Below are positions 1 through 8,602 of a stretch of DNA of 64,000 bases, one piece after another. Positions within the stretch are counted from its first letter, which is position 1; each line of letters starts with the position of its first letter. A program made the position numbers and the translations under genes. The DNA comes from Ulvibacterium sp965228935 (GTDB lineage: Bacteria > Bacteroidota > Bacteroidia > Flavobacteriales > Flavobacteriaceae). Under the pieces are notes generated by a model. It ran no database searches. It had not been told where the DNA came from and was given only the letters and a program-made list of their open reading frames with translations. The stretch lies in NCBI RefSeq assembly GCF_965228935.1, contig NZ_OZ245846.1:1736001-1800000 (forward strand). The letters are read 5' to 3'.

Positions 1-966
1 CCAAGGGCTTCATTGGCCTATACTGCCGGATCCAAAAGAAACCATAACTTTAGGGCCTCCTTTCAAACGGGCTTTCGGAACCCCACCACCCAAGATTTGT
101 TTATTGGATTGGATTTAGGGAACGTAATTTTAGTAGGTTCGGCACCTGACAACTTGGAAAAACGTACGTTTTCGGTAACCAACAACAATACCGGAAACAC
201 GGCGGTTTTTGTACCCAGGGACACTTATGAAAACTCTTTTTCAAAAAGTTCGGTAGATGCCTTTAGGGCTTCCAACTTTACGGACACCTCCTTGTTGGAA
301 GTAGGTAATCCCGATCCCATAAAACCAGAACAGGTTTCTGCTTTTGAATTGGGGTATCGCGGACAGATCGGCAAATTCACCATTGATTTGAGCGGATACT
401 ACAATACCTTCCAAGATTTTATTGCTACTGAGAGGGTAATTGTGGCATTTTCCAAGGACGAAACCAATCTGCAGACGGCCGCTACGGAAATAAGAACCGG
501 GGATAGTCAGGAATTCCAGGCCTATACCAATTCCACGGCAGATGTAAACTCGTACGGTGCCACAATAGGGGTTAACACCAGGGTTCTCGGTAACTTTGAT
601 TTGGGAGTGAACTACACTTATGCGGATTTTGATTTTGACGAGGCTTCCGACCCGGACTTTAGGCCAGGATTCAATACACCTAAGCATAAAGTGAAAGCAT
701 CTTTTGGGAATGAAGAGTTATTTAAGAACTTTGGATTCAATGTCAATTACAGATGGAGCGATACCTTTTTCTGGCAAGCTTCCTTTGCGGATGGGGATGT
801 ACCTGCCTATACTGTTCTGGACGCCCAGATCAATTATGCCGTACCGAAGATAAAATCGGTCTTTAAACTTGGGGGATCCAATCTCCTGGCAGACGAATAT
901 TTCACCGCTGTGGGTACTGGACTCGTTGGATCCATTTATTACCTTTCGTGGACGATAAACCCATAA
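1..966 (+). CDS. TonB-dependent receptor, C-terminal part (5' end outside window)
   Basis: The reading frame is open from base 1 and ends at a TAA at 964-966, leaving about 321 residues. The visible part is the distal beta-barrel of a TonB-dependent outer-membrane receptor. It shows alternating amphipathic strands, the typical stretch in which NPDPIKPEQVSAFELGYRG leads into DLSGYYNTFQDFI, and a late strand with a conserved GGSNLLADEYF segment followed by an aromatic-rich C-terminal strand. In the family these barrels import large or scarce ligands such as siderophores, vitamins and glycans, powered by TonB-ExbBD. The plug and TonB box lie upstream of the window, so the ligand cannot be inferred. 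A hairpin terminator follows at 988-1014. Confidence 0.85.
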   Translation, partial: PRASLAYTAGSKRNHNFRASFQTGFRNPTTQDLFIGLDLGNVILVGSAPDNLEKRTFSVTNNNTGNTAVFVPRDTYENSFSKSSVDAFRASNFTDTSLLEVGNPDPIKPEQVSAFELGYRGQIGKFTIDLSGYYNTFQDFIATERVIVAFSKDETNLQTAATEIRTGDSQEFQAYTNSTADVNSYGATIGVNTRVLGNFDLGVNYTYADFDFDEASDPDFRPGFNTPKHKVKASFGNEELFKNFGFNVNYRWSDTFFWQASFADGDVPAYTVLDAQINYAVPKIKSVFKLGGSNLLADEYFTAVGTGLVGSIYYLSWTINP

Positions 967-987
967 CCAAAGACTAAAAAAAGGTTT

Positions 988-1014
988 AAAAGGGTGTTTA
1001 TGAGACACCCTTTT
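988..1014 (+). terminator. Rho-independent terminator after the receptor
   Basis: A 10-base arm AAAAGGGTGT (988-997) and its complement ACACCCTTTT (1005-1014) enclose a 7-base loop, and the T run continues to 1017. It lies 22 bases after the receptor stop and ahead of the atpD promoter. Confidence 0.8.
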
Positions 1015-1063
1015 TTTGGTCAAAAAACAGTAGGAAGAAGTTTCCAGTTAAGACGGAATACCA

Positions 1064-1071
1064 TATCTTTG
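1064..1071 (+). promoter_or_regulatory. Probable atpDC promoter, -7 element
   Basis: TATCTTTG matches the Bacteroidota -7 consensus TAnnTTTG. The -33 position carries TTC rather than TTG. A start near 1078 would give a leader of about 57 bases before the atpD ATG. Confidence 0.5.
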
Positions 1072-1134
1072 CAGCCGAAAAAACTAAGGCTTTCGAGCAC
1101 AGTTCCTAACCTTAATAGCATAAACATAGAAGTA

Positions 1135-2643
1135 ATGTCAAAAATTACAGGTAAAGTTTCTCAAATCATAGGCCCGGTAGTGGATGTTGAATTTGAATCG
1201 GGATCAGATCTCCCCAAGATTTATGATTCTTTGGAAATCGCTAGAGAAGATGGGTCGACCTTGGTGTTGGAGGTACAATCCCATATCGGAGAAAATACCG
1301 TAAGATCCATATCCATGGATTCAACGGATGGTTTGAGTAGGGGAACCGAGGTGCTGGCTACCGGAAATGCCATTCAGATGCCTATAGGTGAAGAAGTATA
1401 TGGACGTTTGTTCAATGTAATTGGGGATGCCATTGATGGAATTGGGGATTTACCAAAAGAGGGAAAAAATGGGTTGCCGATTCACCGTGAGGCTCCAAAA
1501 TTTGAAGACCTTTCAACTTCTACTGAAGTTCTTTTTACCGGAATCAAGGTAATCGATTTGATCGAGCCTTATGCCAAGGGAGGTAAAATTGGATTGTTCG
1601 GCGGTGCTGGAGTAGGTAAAACGGTATTGATTCAGGAATTGATCAATAACATAGCCAAAGGACATGGTGGTCTTTCCGTGTTTGCCGGGGTTGGGGAACG
1701 GACTCGAGAGGGAAACGACCTGCTTCGTGAGATGTTGGAATCCGGCATTATAAAATATGGGGATGACTTTTTACATTCCATGGAAGAAGGAGGATGGGAT
1801 TTGTCCAAGGTAGATAAAAAGGCAATGAAGGAGTCCAAGGCTACCTTTGTTTTTGGTCAGATGAACGAACCTCCGGGTGCCCGTGCCCGTGTTGCCCTTT
1901 CCGGACTTACCATTGCCGAGTACTTCCGGGACGGTGCAGGGGAAGGTCAAGGTAAGGATGTGCTTTTCTTCGTCGATAATATTTTCCGATTTACCCAGGC
2001 CGGTTCCGAGGTGTCCGCACTATTGGGACGTATGCCTTCAGCAGTAGGTTACCAACCTACTTTGGCCACGGAGATGGGGGCTATGCAGGAAAGGATTACT
2101 TCTACCAAAAGAGGCTCCATTACCTCCGTACAGGCGGTCTATGTGCCCGCGGATGACTTAACGGATCCTGCTCCGGCTACAACATTTGCCCACTTGGATG
2201 CGACGACGGTATTGTCCCGTAAAATTGCCGAACTTGGAATCTATCCGGCCGTGGATCCCTTGGATTCTACCTCCAGGATTCTTACCCCGGAAATTTTGGG
2301 AAAAGATCATTACGGTTGTGCGCAAAGGGTAAAAGAGCTACTTCAACGCTATAAGGAGCTTCAGGATATCATTGCTATTTTGGGTATGGAAGAACTTTCT
2401 GAGGAAGATAAACTGGCCGTGGGAAGGGCAAGACGTGTACAGCGTTTCTTGTCGCAACCGTTCCATGTGGCGGAACAGTTTACCGGTACACCTGGGGTTT
2501 TGGTGGATATAAAGGATACCATTAAAGGGTTTAACATGATTATGGATGGTGAATTGGATCACTTACCAGAATCGGCCTTTAACCTCAAAGGAACCATCGA
2601 AGAAGCTATTGAAGCCGGAGAGAAAATGCTAGCCGAGGCATAA
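1135..2643 (+). CDS. atpD: F-type ATP synthase subunit beta
   Basis: This is the catalytic beta subunit of F1Fo ATP synthase, 502 residues from the ATG at 1135. The open frame extends further upstream, but that ATG gives the standard N-terminus MSKITGKVSQIIGPVVDVEF. The Walker A motif GGAGVGKT is at residues 156-163 with the catalytic lysine at 162. GERTREGNDL follows, then the VDNIFRFTQAGSEVSALLGR stretch, and near the end the EELSEED element, a form of the DELSEED lever. Only atpC follows. In Bacteroidota atpDC is commonly separate from the rest of the ATP synthase operon, which agrees with the unrelated genes on both sides. Confidence 0.98.
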   Translation: MSKITGKVSQIIGPVVDVEFESGSDLPKIYDSLEIAREDGSTLVLEVQSHIGENTVRSISMDSTDGLSRGTEVLATGNAIQMPIGEEVYGRLFNVIGDAIDGIGDLPKEGKNGLPIHREAPKFEDLSTSTEVLFTGIKVIDLIEPYAKGGKIGLFGGAGVGKTVLIQELINNIAKGHGGLSVFAGVGERTREGNDLLREMLESGIIKYGDDFLHSMEEGGWDLSKVDKKAMKESKATFVFGQMNEPPGARARVALSGLTIAEYFRDGAGEGQGKDVLFFVDNIFRFTQAGSEVSALLGRMPSAVGYQPTLATEMGAMQERITSTKRGSITSVQAVYVPADDLTDPAPATTFAHLDATTVLSRKIAELGIYPAVDPLDSTSRILTPEILGKDHYGCAQRVKELLQRYKELQDIIAILGMEELSEEDKLAVGRARRVQRFLSQPFHVAEQFTGTPGVLVDIKDTIKGFNMIMDGELDHLPESAFNLKGTIEEAIEAGEKMLAEA

Positions 2644-2714
2644 ACCGAGCTTTGCCCGGTAAATCCCAAATTCCAACATGGAATTTGATATTTGTAATTC
2701 GAGATTTACACCAT

Positions 2715-2993
2715 ATGTATTTAGAAATCGTATCACCTGAAGCTACATTGTTCGCCGGGGAAGTCGTTTCGGTCACCGTACCGGGCATTAATGGGGAATT
2801 CCAGATGTTGACGGATCATGCACCTATCGTCTCATTGTTACAACAAGGGCAGGTAAAGGTTGATGGCAATGTGGTCATCGATGAGCTTTATCAAGATAAG
2901 TTTAGCAAGGATGCCAGCGGCAAGACCATTCTTCCTATTACCAGTGGTACTGTTGAGATGAAGGATAACAAGGTTATCGTTCTGGCGGATTAG
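2715..2993 (+). CDS. atpC: F-type ATP synthase subunit epsilon
   Basis: Epsilon subunit of the ATP synthase rotor, 92 residues from the ATG at 2715 (MYLEIVSPEATLFAGEVVSVTVPG). Only the N-terminal beta-sandwich domain is present. The C-terminal helical pair that inhibits ATP hydrolysis in the roughly 135-residue proteobacterial subunit is missing, as is usual in Bacteroidota. The motif GEFQMLTDHAPIVSLL is characteristic. It lies 71 bases after atpD and is presumably co-transcribed. The longer open frame starting at 2652 would add an atypical N-terminus and was not chosen. Confidence 0.95.
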   Translation: MYLEIVSPEATLFAGEVVSVTVPGINGEFQMLTDHAPIVSLLQQGQVKVDGNVVIDELYQDKFSKDASGKTILPITSGTVEMKDNKVIVLAD

Positions 2994-3046
2994 TCAATCA
3001 GGCCATTTTTCAACTTAAAGAACCTGCTGCAAAACAAAGAGGGATT

Positions 3047-3577
3047 TTATTCTAGCGAAATCAATTGCCATTCCTGATTGGTGGAACGATACGTTTTTAA
3101 ATCTTTAAAACCAACCGTATAATGTGCCCTTAAAGATCGTTGGTTCTCCGTATCCACTTCGGTGATAATCACGGGATAATCTGGGAACAATGCGGTTTTC
3201 ATAGTTTGGTACAATTGCCGGAAAACGCCCTTTTTACGATAAGCCTTATCAATGCATATTTGCCCCATGACCATGTACTTCTTCCCTTCGGGGACTATAG
3301 TCTCGATTTCTTGGAACATGGGTCTTAAAACAGCTACGAATTCGGCAAACCTGGGATGCATACATAGGGCATAGCCGATTACCCTGTCCTGGTCTTTTGC
3401 AATGATGTGAGGGCAGACCTGATGCATCGCTCTTAATTGGTCAAGGGAATGGGATACGGTTACAAAGCCCTCGCTATGTTTCTCTTGCCTCGATAAGGAT
3501 TCCGGTAAGTTTCTTTTTTGTAGCTCTAAAATCTGAACCAGTTCATCTTCTACCGACGTCCTTTTATAGCTGACCAT
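3047..3577 (-). CDS. GNAT family N-acetyltransferase
   Basis: A 176-residue protein with the GNAT fold. The central strand holds YMVMGQICIDKAYRKKGVFRQLYQ, where RKKGVF takes the place of the acetyl-CoA pyrophosphate-binding loop (R/Q-x-x-G-x-G/A). A later segment, VIITEVDTENQRSLRAHYTVGFK, matches motif B (N-x-x-x-x-x-x-Y-x-x-x-GF). The substrate is unknown; the family acetylates amines of small molecules or proteins. It is divergent from bioF with only 35 bases between the two start codons, so the promoters overlap. Confidence 0.85.
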   Translation of the reverse strand: MVSYKRTSVEDELVQILELQKRNLPESLSRQEKHSEGFVTVSHSLDQLRAMHQVCPHIIAKDQDRVIGYALCMHPRFAEFVAVLRPMFQEIETIVPEGKKYMVMGQICIDKAYRKKGVFRQLYQTMKTALFPDYPVIITEVDTENQRSLRAHYTVGFKDLKTYRSTNQEWQLISLE

Positions 3578-3612
3578 ATCAAGAAGTTTTAATAAAGGTA
3601 GTAAATTTGAAT

Positions 3613-4782
3613 ATGGCCAAACTTCCCTTAAAATTGAAGGCGAAACTTTTAAAAAGAAAGGAGGATAGCTATATTAGAAACTTAGCTGAACCTTTGGATT
3701 TGGTGGATTTTACCTCTAATGATTATTTGGGTTTTGCTAGGAACAAAACTATATTCTCCAATGCTTTTGAACTCCTAAAAGAAAGGGGAGTTACATCAAA
3801 TGGGGCCACGGGATCTCGTTTGCTTTCGGGCAATCACGGATTGTATATGAAATTGGAGGAAATCTTGGCCGAATTTCATGAGGTGTCTTCCGCATTGGTT
3901 TTTGGTTCGGGCTATGATGCCAATGTAGGATTTTTTAGTTCGGTTCCGCAACGCGGCGATTTTGTCTTTTTTGATGAGCTTATCCATGCCAGTATCCGGG
4001 ACGGGATTAAAATGGGCAATGCCAAGAGCTACAAGTTCAAACATAACGACCTGGAAGATTTGCGGGATAGGTGTCTTTCCAAAAGCAATCGAAGTACCGA
4101 CGAAACCGAGATTTACATCGTTACCGAATCGGTTTTTTCCATGGACGGGGACTCTCCCGATTTGAGAAAGCTTTCAAGTTTTTGTATCCAAAACGGATTT
4201 AATCTCATTGTTGATGAGGCACATGCGATTGGCGTTTTTGGAGAAATGGGCAAAGGTAAGGTTGATGAGTTGGGGCTTCAAAAGGAAATATTTGCCCGAA
4301 TGATCACCTTTGGCAAGGCCTTGGGGTGTCATGGGGCCGCAATTTTGGGGAGTAGTGAACTAAAGAGCTATTTGGTGAATTTTGCGCGAAGTTTCATTTA
4401 TACTACCGCCCTGACCCCACATTCCGTGGCAACGATTATTGAGGCGTACCACTATTTGATATCCCCAAAAGGGGTCAATTCCACGCAAAAACTCAGGGAG
4501 AATATAGATTATTTTAAGGATAGGGTACATGTAAACGGGCTTGATTCCTTTTTTGTTCCGAGTCATTCGGCCATTCAAAGTTGTATACTTCCTGGAAATC
4601 AACACGTTGGATCAATTGCTAAAAATATCCAACATACGGGCTTTGATGTAAAGCCCATTTTTTCCCCGACCGTTCCGAAAGGAAGGGAACGGTTGCGTTT
4701 CTGTTTACATAGCTTCAATACCAAAACAGAAATTGAGAAATCCCTGGAAATACTCTCCCATAATTTGAATGTTTATGGTTGA
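3613..4782 (+). CDS. bioF: 8-amino-7-oxononanoate synthase
   Basis: PLP-dependent alpha-oxoamine synthase that condenses pimeloyl-ACP (or -CoA) with alanine, the first step of biotin ring assembly. It has 389 residues from the ATG at 3613; an in-frame TTG two codons earlier is less likely. Visible features are FTSNDYLGFARN near the N-terminus, GSGYDANVGFFSS, the aspartate segment LIVDEAHAIGVFG, and the cofactor lysine in ITFGKALGCHGAAILG at about residue 235. Length fits the family (about 385). It is the first gene of the bio locus, and its stop overlaps the next start. KBL and serine palmitoyltransferase belong to the same superfamily, but the biotin neighbours decide the call. Confidence 0.93.
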   Translation: MAKLPLKLKAKLLKRKEDSYIRNLAEPLDLVDFTSNDYLGFARNKTIFSNAFELLKERGVTSNGATGSRLLSGNHGLYMKLEEILAEFHEVSSALVFGSGYDANVGFFSSVPQRGDFVFFDELIHASIRDGIKMGNAKSYKFKHNDLEDLRDRCLSKSNRSTDETEIYIVTESVFSMDGDSPDLRKLSSFCIQNGFNLIVDEAHAIGVFGEMGKGKVDELGLQKEIFARMITFGKALGCHGAAILGSSELKSYLVNFARSFIYTTALTPHSVATIIEAYHYLISPKGVNSTQKLRENIDYFKDRVHVNGLDSFFVPSHSAIQSCILPGNQHVGSIAKNIQHTGFDVKPIFSPTVPKGRERLRFCLHSFNTKTEIEKSLEILSHNLNVYG

Positions 4783-5155
4783 AAGATTTTACACCTTGGC
4801 CTCTTTTGAATACCCAGCGGATGTTCAAGTACTGAAAGGCAAACTGGAATCCGAGGGTATTCCTGTTTTTTTGAAGGACGAGAATACCTTAAATTCCGAT
4901 CCATTGATCAGTAATGCCATTGGCGGAGTACGGGTGCAGGTATACAACAGGGACAAAGATAGGGCCAAGGCAATTTATGATGAAATTCGTTCCTACGCCT
5001 TGGACAAAAACGGAAATCCGGTGATTTGCCCCAATTGTAAAGCTCAAAAATCGGAAGCTTACTATCAACGGAAAAGTCTTTTCCACAAACTCTTTCCTTT
5101 TTTTGAAAAAAGAAAGTACAAATGCCTAAATTGTGGCATGATTACAAAACCTTAA
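4775..5155 (+). CDS. DUF2007-type protein with C-terminal zinc ribbon
   Basis: A 126-residue protein (128 if the in-frame ATG at 4769 is used). The N-terminal two thirds, with FYTLASFEYPADVQVLKGKL and a hydrophobic-glycine stretch IGGVRVQVYNRDKDRAKAIYDEI, resembles DUF2007, called a putative signal-transducing domain although no function is proven. The C-terminus carries two CxxC pairs, CPNCKAQ and CLNCGM, which form a probable zinc ribbon. It overlaps bioF by 8 bases and ends 2 bases before bioD, so it is translated as part of the biotin operon. Any role in biotin synthesis is unknown. Confidence 0.8.
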   Translation: MVERFYTLASFEYPADVQVLKGKLESEGIPVFLKDENTLNSDPLISNAIGGVRVQVYNRDKDRAKAIYDEIRSYALDKNGNPVICPNCKAQKSEAYYQRKSLFHKLFPFFEKRKYKCLNCGMITKP

Positions 5156-5157
5156 GA

Positions 5158-5775
5158 ATGCAAAGAATATTTGTTACCGGAATATCCACTGAGGTGGGGA
5201 AGACCATTGCTTCGGCCATATTGGTTGAAGCCTTGGAAGCAGATTATTGGAAACCGGTTCAGGCCGGGGAATTGGATTATACGGATAGCCATAAAATACG
5301 TGAACTCATTTCCAATACCAAGAGTGTAATCCATAAAGGCAGCTATGAACTGACTTCTCCTATGAGCCCCCATGCTGCCGCTGAAATAGATGGTATCCGT
5401 ATTGATAGGCAACATATCGTTGAGCCGGAAACAAACAATCATTTGATTATAGAAGGTGCAGGAGGTCTGCTGGTTCCCTTAAACGAGGAAGATACAATTT
5501 TGGATATCATCATGCCCAATTATAAGGTAGTGGTAGTTTCCCGGCACTATTTAGGAAGTATTAATCATTCTTTATTGACCATCCGTTGGCTACAACAAAA
5601 GGGATACGAGGTTTCGGTGATTTTTAGTGGGGATGCCAATCCACATACGGAAAGCATAATACTTCATAAGACAGGGGTATCCTTGATAGGAAGGATTGAA
5701 GAAGAATCGGGCTTTGATCGGGAAACCATAAAAAAATATGCGGATAGATTTCGGGCTGTATTGGAGTCAATGTGA
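5158..5775 (+). CDS. bioD: Dethiobiotin synthase
   Basis: ATP-dependent carboxylation of 7,8-diaminopelargonate to dethiobiotin. It has 205 residues from the ATG at 5158; the upstream open frame overlaps the previous gene. The N-terminus MQRIFVTGISTEVGKTIAS contains the P-loop G-x-S-T-E-V-G-K-T typical of BioD. YWKPVQAGE follows, where the lysine and QAG (QTG in the classical enzyme) line the active site, and IIEGAGGLLVPL carries the conserved EGAGG. Length is slightly below E. coli BioD (about 225). Its last 9 bases overlap the convergent glycosyltransferase gene. Confidence 0.95.
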   Translation: MQRIFVTGISTEVGKTIASAILVEALEADYWKPVQAGELDYTDSHKIRELISNTKSVIHKGSYELTSPMSPHAAAEIDGIRIDRQHIVEPETNNHLIIEGAGGLLVPLNEEDTILDIIMPNYKVVVVSRHYLGSINHSLLTIRWLQQKGYEVSVIFSGDANPHTESIILHKTGVSLIGRIEEESGFDRETIKKYADRFRAVLESM

Positions 5776-7275
5776 ACGTTGGAGGATTTCGGCTTTATCA
5801 ATCGTTGCAAAAACCGTATAATACTTCTCCAAATAGGCATCCACATATTCGTTTTCTTCCACTTCCTTCTTATCGAAAACCAATCTGTTTTTCCGTACAA
5901 CAATGACCTTAGGTCGTATTTCTTCAAAGATATACTGCAATTCCTGTAAAGATGAACTCCTTGGATTATCGTAAAAGGGAAATAATTCGTCCCTACAGAT
6001 ATTACTGGGATGTGTTGCCGCTTTTGTCGGCGGCTTTGCATCCAGTACCCAGTACCCGATGTGATAGCCCAAAAATAGAATGTTTTGCGTGTCCGTATTT
6101 GTATTGACCAAGTACTGCGGTACGGTAAATCCTTCACCATTAAAGAAAGTGCCCCGTTCTATTTTGTTCCTTACTACGGCATAGTACTCCAAATAACTTT
6201 CTAATGGCACTACTAATGTCAAAAAAAATAGATAAGGCCTATAGTCGAATTTTTGAAATATTGGAATTTTGCCTACCGCCATACCCACCACAATTATCAA
6301 TATAGGATGCAGTTGTATCAAATAATGACTATTGATTCGCCCACCTTTGATAAAGGAAAGCAGTACGCCCAAAATGGCGATTGTCAAGATTTGAACCGGA
6401 GGGGCCCTAAAATCCAAAAGTTTCTTTTTCCAAGCATAGTAAAAAAATAGGCCCAGGAGAAGAAATGTGGGTGCCATCTTCAGCACGGAATACCGCCTGG
6501 CATCCGTATATTCCAATGGGGCGAGAATGACCGATTTCCACCAAACTTCCATACTGCCCGATATGAAATAGGGCATTAGCGTAAGTAATACCACAGTGAC
6601 AATTCCACCTGCGAAGAAAAAGGAAAATCGTATTGCCTTATTGTATTCCCTTTGTTTTGTATAACGATAGAGAACGTATATCCCTAAAAGGAGTACGGCA
6701 TAGGCCATATTCAATTTGGTCATCATTGCTAGCCCCATCAGGATTCCAGATAACCCGGACCAAAATATTCTTTCATGTTTTATGAGTAGATAAAGTCCCG
6801 GCATAAAAAATGTCATACAAATATGTTCGGACATTACGCCTTGTAAACTTCCAAAGAGGCTTTGCAGGGCAATACAGGCCATTGCGGCCCAAAAGCCCAA
6901 TTTCTTGGAATCCATCTCCTTTCCTATTTTGTAAGTAAAAAAGGCGGTTATTGCAACCACCAAGGTGCCCAAGAAACGAATGGCCAGGAAACTCTTCCCA
7001 AAAATATAGATACTGCTGGCAAAAAAGAGGTAGGTGATGGGAGGCTTTAAATCCCAGAGTTCTACATAAGGCAAATAGCCATCCACCCAAGATTGCCCCA
7101 TAAGAATAAAGGTACTTTCGTCCCGGTCTATATAGTCCCTAAAGAAAAAAGGAAATCGTATAAAGAAGGAGGTTGCGAAAAGCAAAAGAAAAACAGATTT
7201 GTCCTTAAGTTTATGGTATTTAGGAGTAAGAGATGTTATAACTTTGCGCAGCATCCGACCAGGGTTGTTTCCCAT
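5767..7275 (-). CDS. GT-C membrane glycosyltransferase (GT39/ArnT-like)
   Basis: A polytopic membrane protein of about 502 residues from the ATG at 7275; ATG 7254 is also possible and the frame opens with a TTG at 7308. Around ten hydrophobic segments are followed by a soluble C-terminal tail. The first loop has RDYIDRDESTFILMGQSWVDGYLPY. Acidic residues in this position, followed by DLKPPITYL, are the catalytic-loop signature of GT-C transferases using polyprenyl-phosphate sugars (PMT/ArnT/GT39). The acceptor is unknown. It is encoded against the biotin genes, between bioD and bioA, and its N-terminal coding region overlaps the likely bioA promoter. Confidence 0.75.
   Translation of the reverse strand: MGNNPGRMLRKVITSLTPKYHKLKDKSVFLLLFATSFFIRFPFFFRDYIDRDESTFILMGQSWVDGYLPYVELWDLKPPITYLFFASSIYIFGKSFLAIRFLGTLVVAITAFFTYKIGKEMDSKKLGFWAAMACIALQSLFGSLQGVMSEHICMTFFMPGLYLLIKHERIFWSGLSGILMGLAMMTKLNMAYAVLLLGIYVLYRYTKQREYNKAIRFSFFFAGGIVTVVLLTLMPYFISGSMEVWWKSVILAPLEYTDARRYSVLKMAPTFLLLGLFFYYAWKKKLLDFRAPPVQILTIAILGVLLSFIKGGRINSHYLIQLHPILIIVVGMAVGKIPIFQKFDYRPYLFFLTLVVPLESYLEYYAVVRNKIERGTFFNGEGFTVPQYLVNTNTDTQNILFLGYHIGYWVLDAKPPTKAATHPSNICRDELFPFYDNPRSSSLQELQYIFEEIRPKVIVVRKNRLVFDKKEVEENEYVDAYLEKYYTVFATIDKAEILQRSH
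7239..7246 (+). promoter_or_regulatory. Possible bioA promoter inside the opposing gene
   Basis: TAACTTTG fits TAnnTTTG, and a start near 7253 would give a 60-base leader for bioA. No TTG is present at -33. The element lies inside the coding region of the opposing glycosyltransferase. It would explain how bioA-KAS-bioB is expressed although an opposite-strand gene separates it from bioFD. Confidence 0.4.
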
Positions 7276-7313
7276 CAACGCAAGATAGATAAAAAGGCGA
7301 TTTATCAAATTCT

Positions 7314-8588
7314 ATGACAGCTAAAAATCTTTCCAAAAGAGACCAGAAACACATATGGCATCCACTGACCCAGCATAAGACTCACCCTAAAACATTGGGT
7401 ATTGTTAGGGCCAAGGGGGCAGTTTTGTATGATGAAGATAACAAGGAATACATTGACGGTATTGCCTCTTGGTATACCTGTATGTATGGTCACTGCAACG
7501 ATTTTATCCTGGAGAGGGTACAAAAACAGATGTATCGGATGGATCAGGTGGTATTTAGTGGTTTTACTCATGAGCCTGCCATAGAACTATCGGAAGAGCT
7601 GATGAAGATTTTACCACCGAACCAAGATAAAGTATTCTTTTCGGATAATGGCTCTACAGCAGTAGAAATAGGGATAAAAATGGCATTGCAATACCACTTT
7701 AACAGAGGTGACAAAAGGAATATCCTTTTGGCTTTTGAGGAGGGATTCCACGGGGATACCTTCGGAGCAATGTCGGTCTCGGGGCTATCGGTTTACAATG
7801 GTCCCTTTGAGGATTTTTTTATTGATGTAGAACGAATTCCAGTTCCTACAAAGGACAATATCGAGAGCCTCCTATCAAATCTGGAAATTCGGCTGAAGCA
7901 TAACAATGTAGCGGGTTTTATCTATGAACCGCTTGTACAGGGGGCTGCCGCAATGAAAGTACATGATGCGGCAGGATTGGACCGCATCCTTGAACTGTTT
8001 CAAAAGAATGATGTTTTGACTATTGCGGACGAAGTCATGACCGGATTCGGGAAAACGGGTACTTATTTCGCATCAGATCAATTGACCGCCAATCCGGATA
8101 TTATTTGCTTGTCCAAAGCCCTGACCGCTGGGCTAATGCCCATGGCCATTACCAGTTGTTCAAGAAAGGTCTATGATGCATTTTACAGCGACGAAATCGC
8201 CAAAGGACTATTCCATGGGCATACCTATACGGCAAACCCTTTGGCCTGTACCGCAGCTTTGGCCGGTATTGAATTATTGCGCTCCCAAGAAATTCAAAAT
8301 AGTATTAAACGTATCATAAGATCCCATAAAGATTTTAGACAACAAATCCGGGCGCATGACAAAGTAGCGGACACTAGACAATGCGGTACCATTTTCGCAT
8401 TGGATTTAAATGTGCGTACGGAACGTTATGGCAATCTTAGGGATAAACTCTTCCGATATTTTATGGATAAAGGTGTATTTTTGCGTCCTCTTGGAAATAC
8501 CATTTACATTTTGGCGCCCTATGTTATTTTGGAGGAACAGTTGGAAAAGGTTTACACTACTATAAAAAGTGCTTTGGATAGTATTTGA
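7314..8588 (+). CDS. bioA: Adenosylmethionine-8-amino-7-oxononanoate aminotransferase
   Basis: Class III PLP aminotransferase that makes 7,8-diaminopelargonate with SAM as amino donor, 424 residues. The N-terminus DQKHIWHPLTQHKTHPK is the BioA hallmark. SDNGSTAVEIGIKMALQY binds the PLP phosphate, and FEEGFHGDTFGAMSVSG is conserved. ADEVMTGFGKTG holds the aspartate, and the Schiff-base lysine is residue 268 in LSKALTAGLMPM. The stop codon overlaps the next reading frame by a few bases and the following ATG lies 15 bases on, indicating co-transcription with the KAS-like gene. Confidence 0.97.
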   Translation: MTAKNLSKRDQKHIWHPLTQHKTHPKTLGIVRAKGAVLYDEDNKEYIDGIASWYTCMYGHCNDFILERVQKQMYRMDQVVFSGFTHEPAIELSEELMKILPPNQDKVFFSDNGSTAVEIGIKMALQYHFNRGDKRNILLAFEEGFHGDTFGAMSVSGLSVYNGPFEDFFIDVERIPVPTKDNIESLLSNLEIRLKHNNVAGFIYEPLVQGAAAMKVHDAAGLDRILELFQKNDVLTIADEVMTGFGKTGTYFASDQLTANPDIICLSKALTAGLMPMAITSCSRKVYDAFYSDEIAKGLFHGHTYTANPLACTAALAGIELLRSQEIQNSIKRIIRSHKDFRQQIRAHDKVADTRQCGTIFALDLNVRTERYGNLRDKLFRYFMDKGVFLRPLGNTIYILAPYVILEEQLEKVYTTIKSALDSI

Positions 8589-8602
8589 ATTGTGCCGAAC
8601 CT

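Noticed and set aside
3602..3609. TAAATTTG promoter-like box just before bioF
   Set aside because: It would start transcription at the ATG itself and has no -33 partner; a chance match in an AT-rich gap is more likely.
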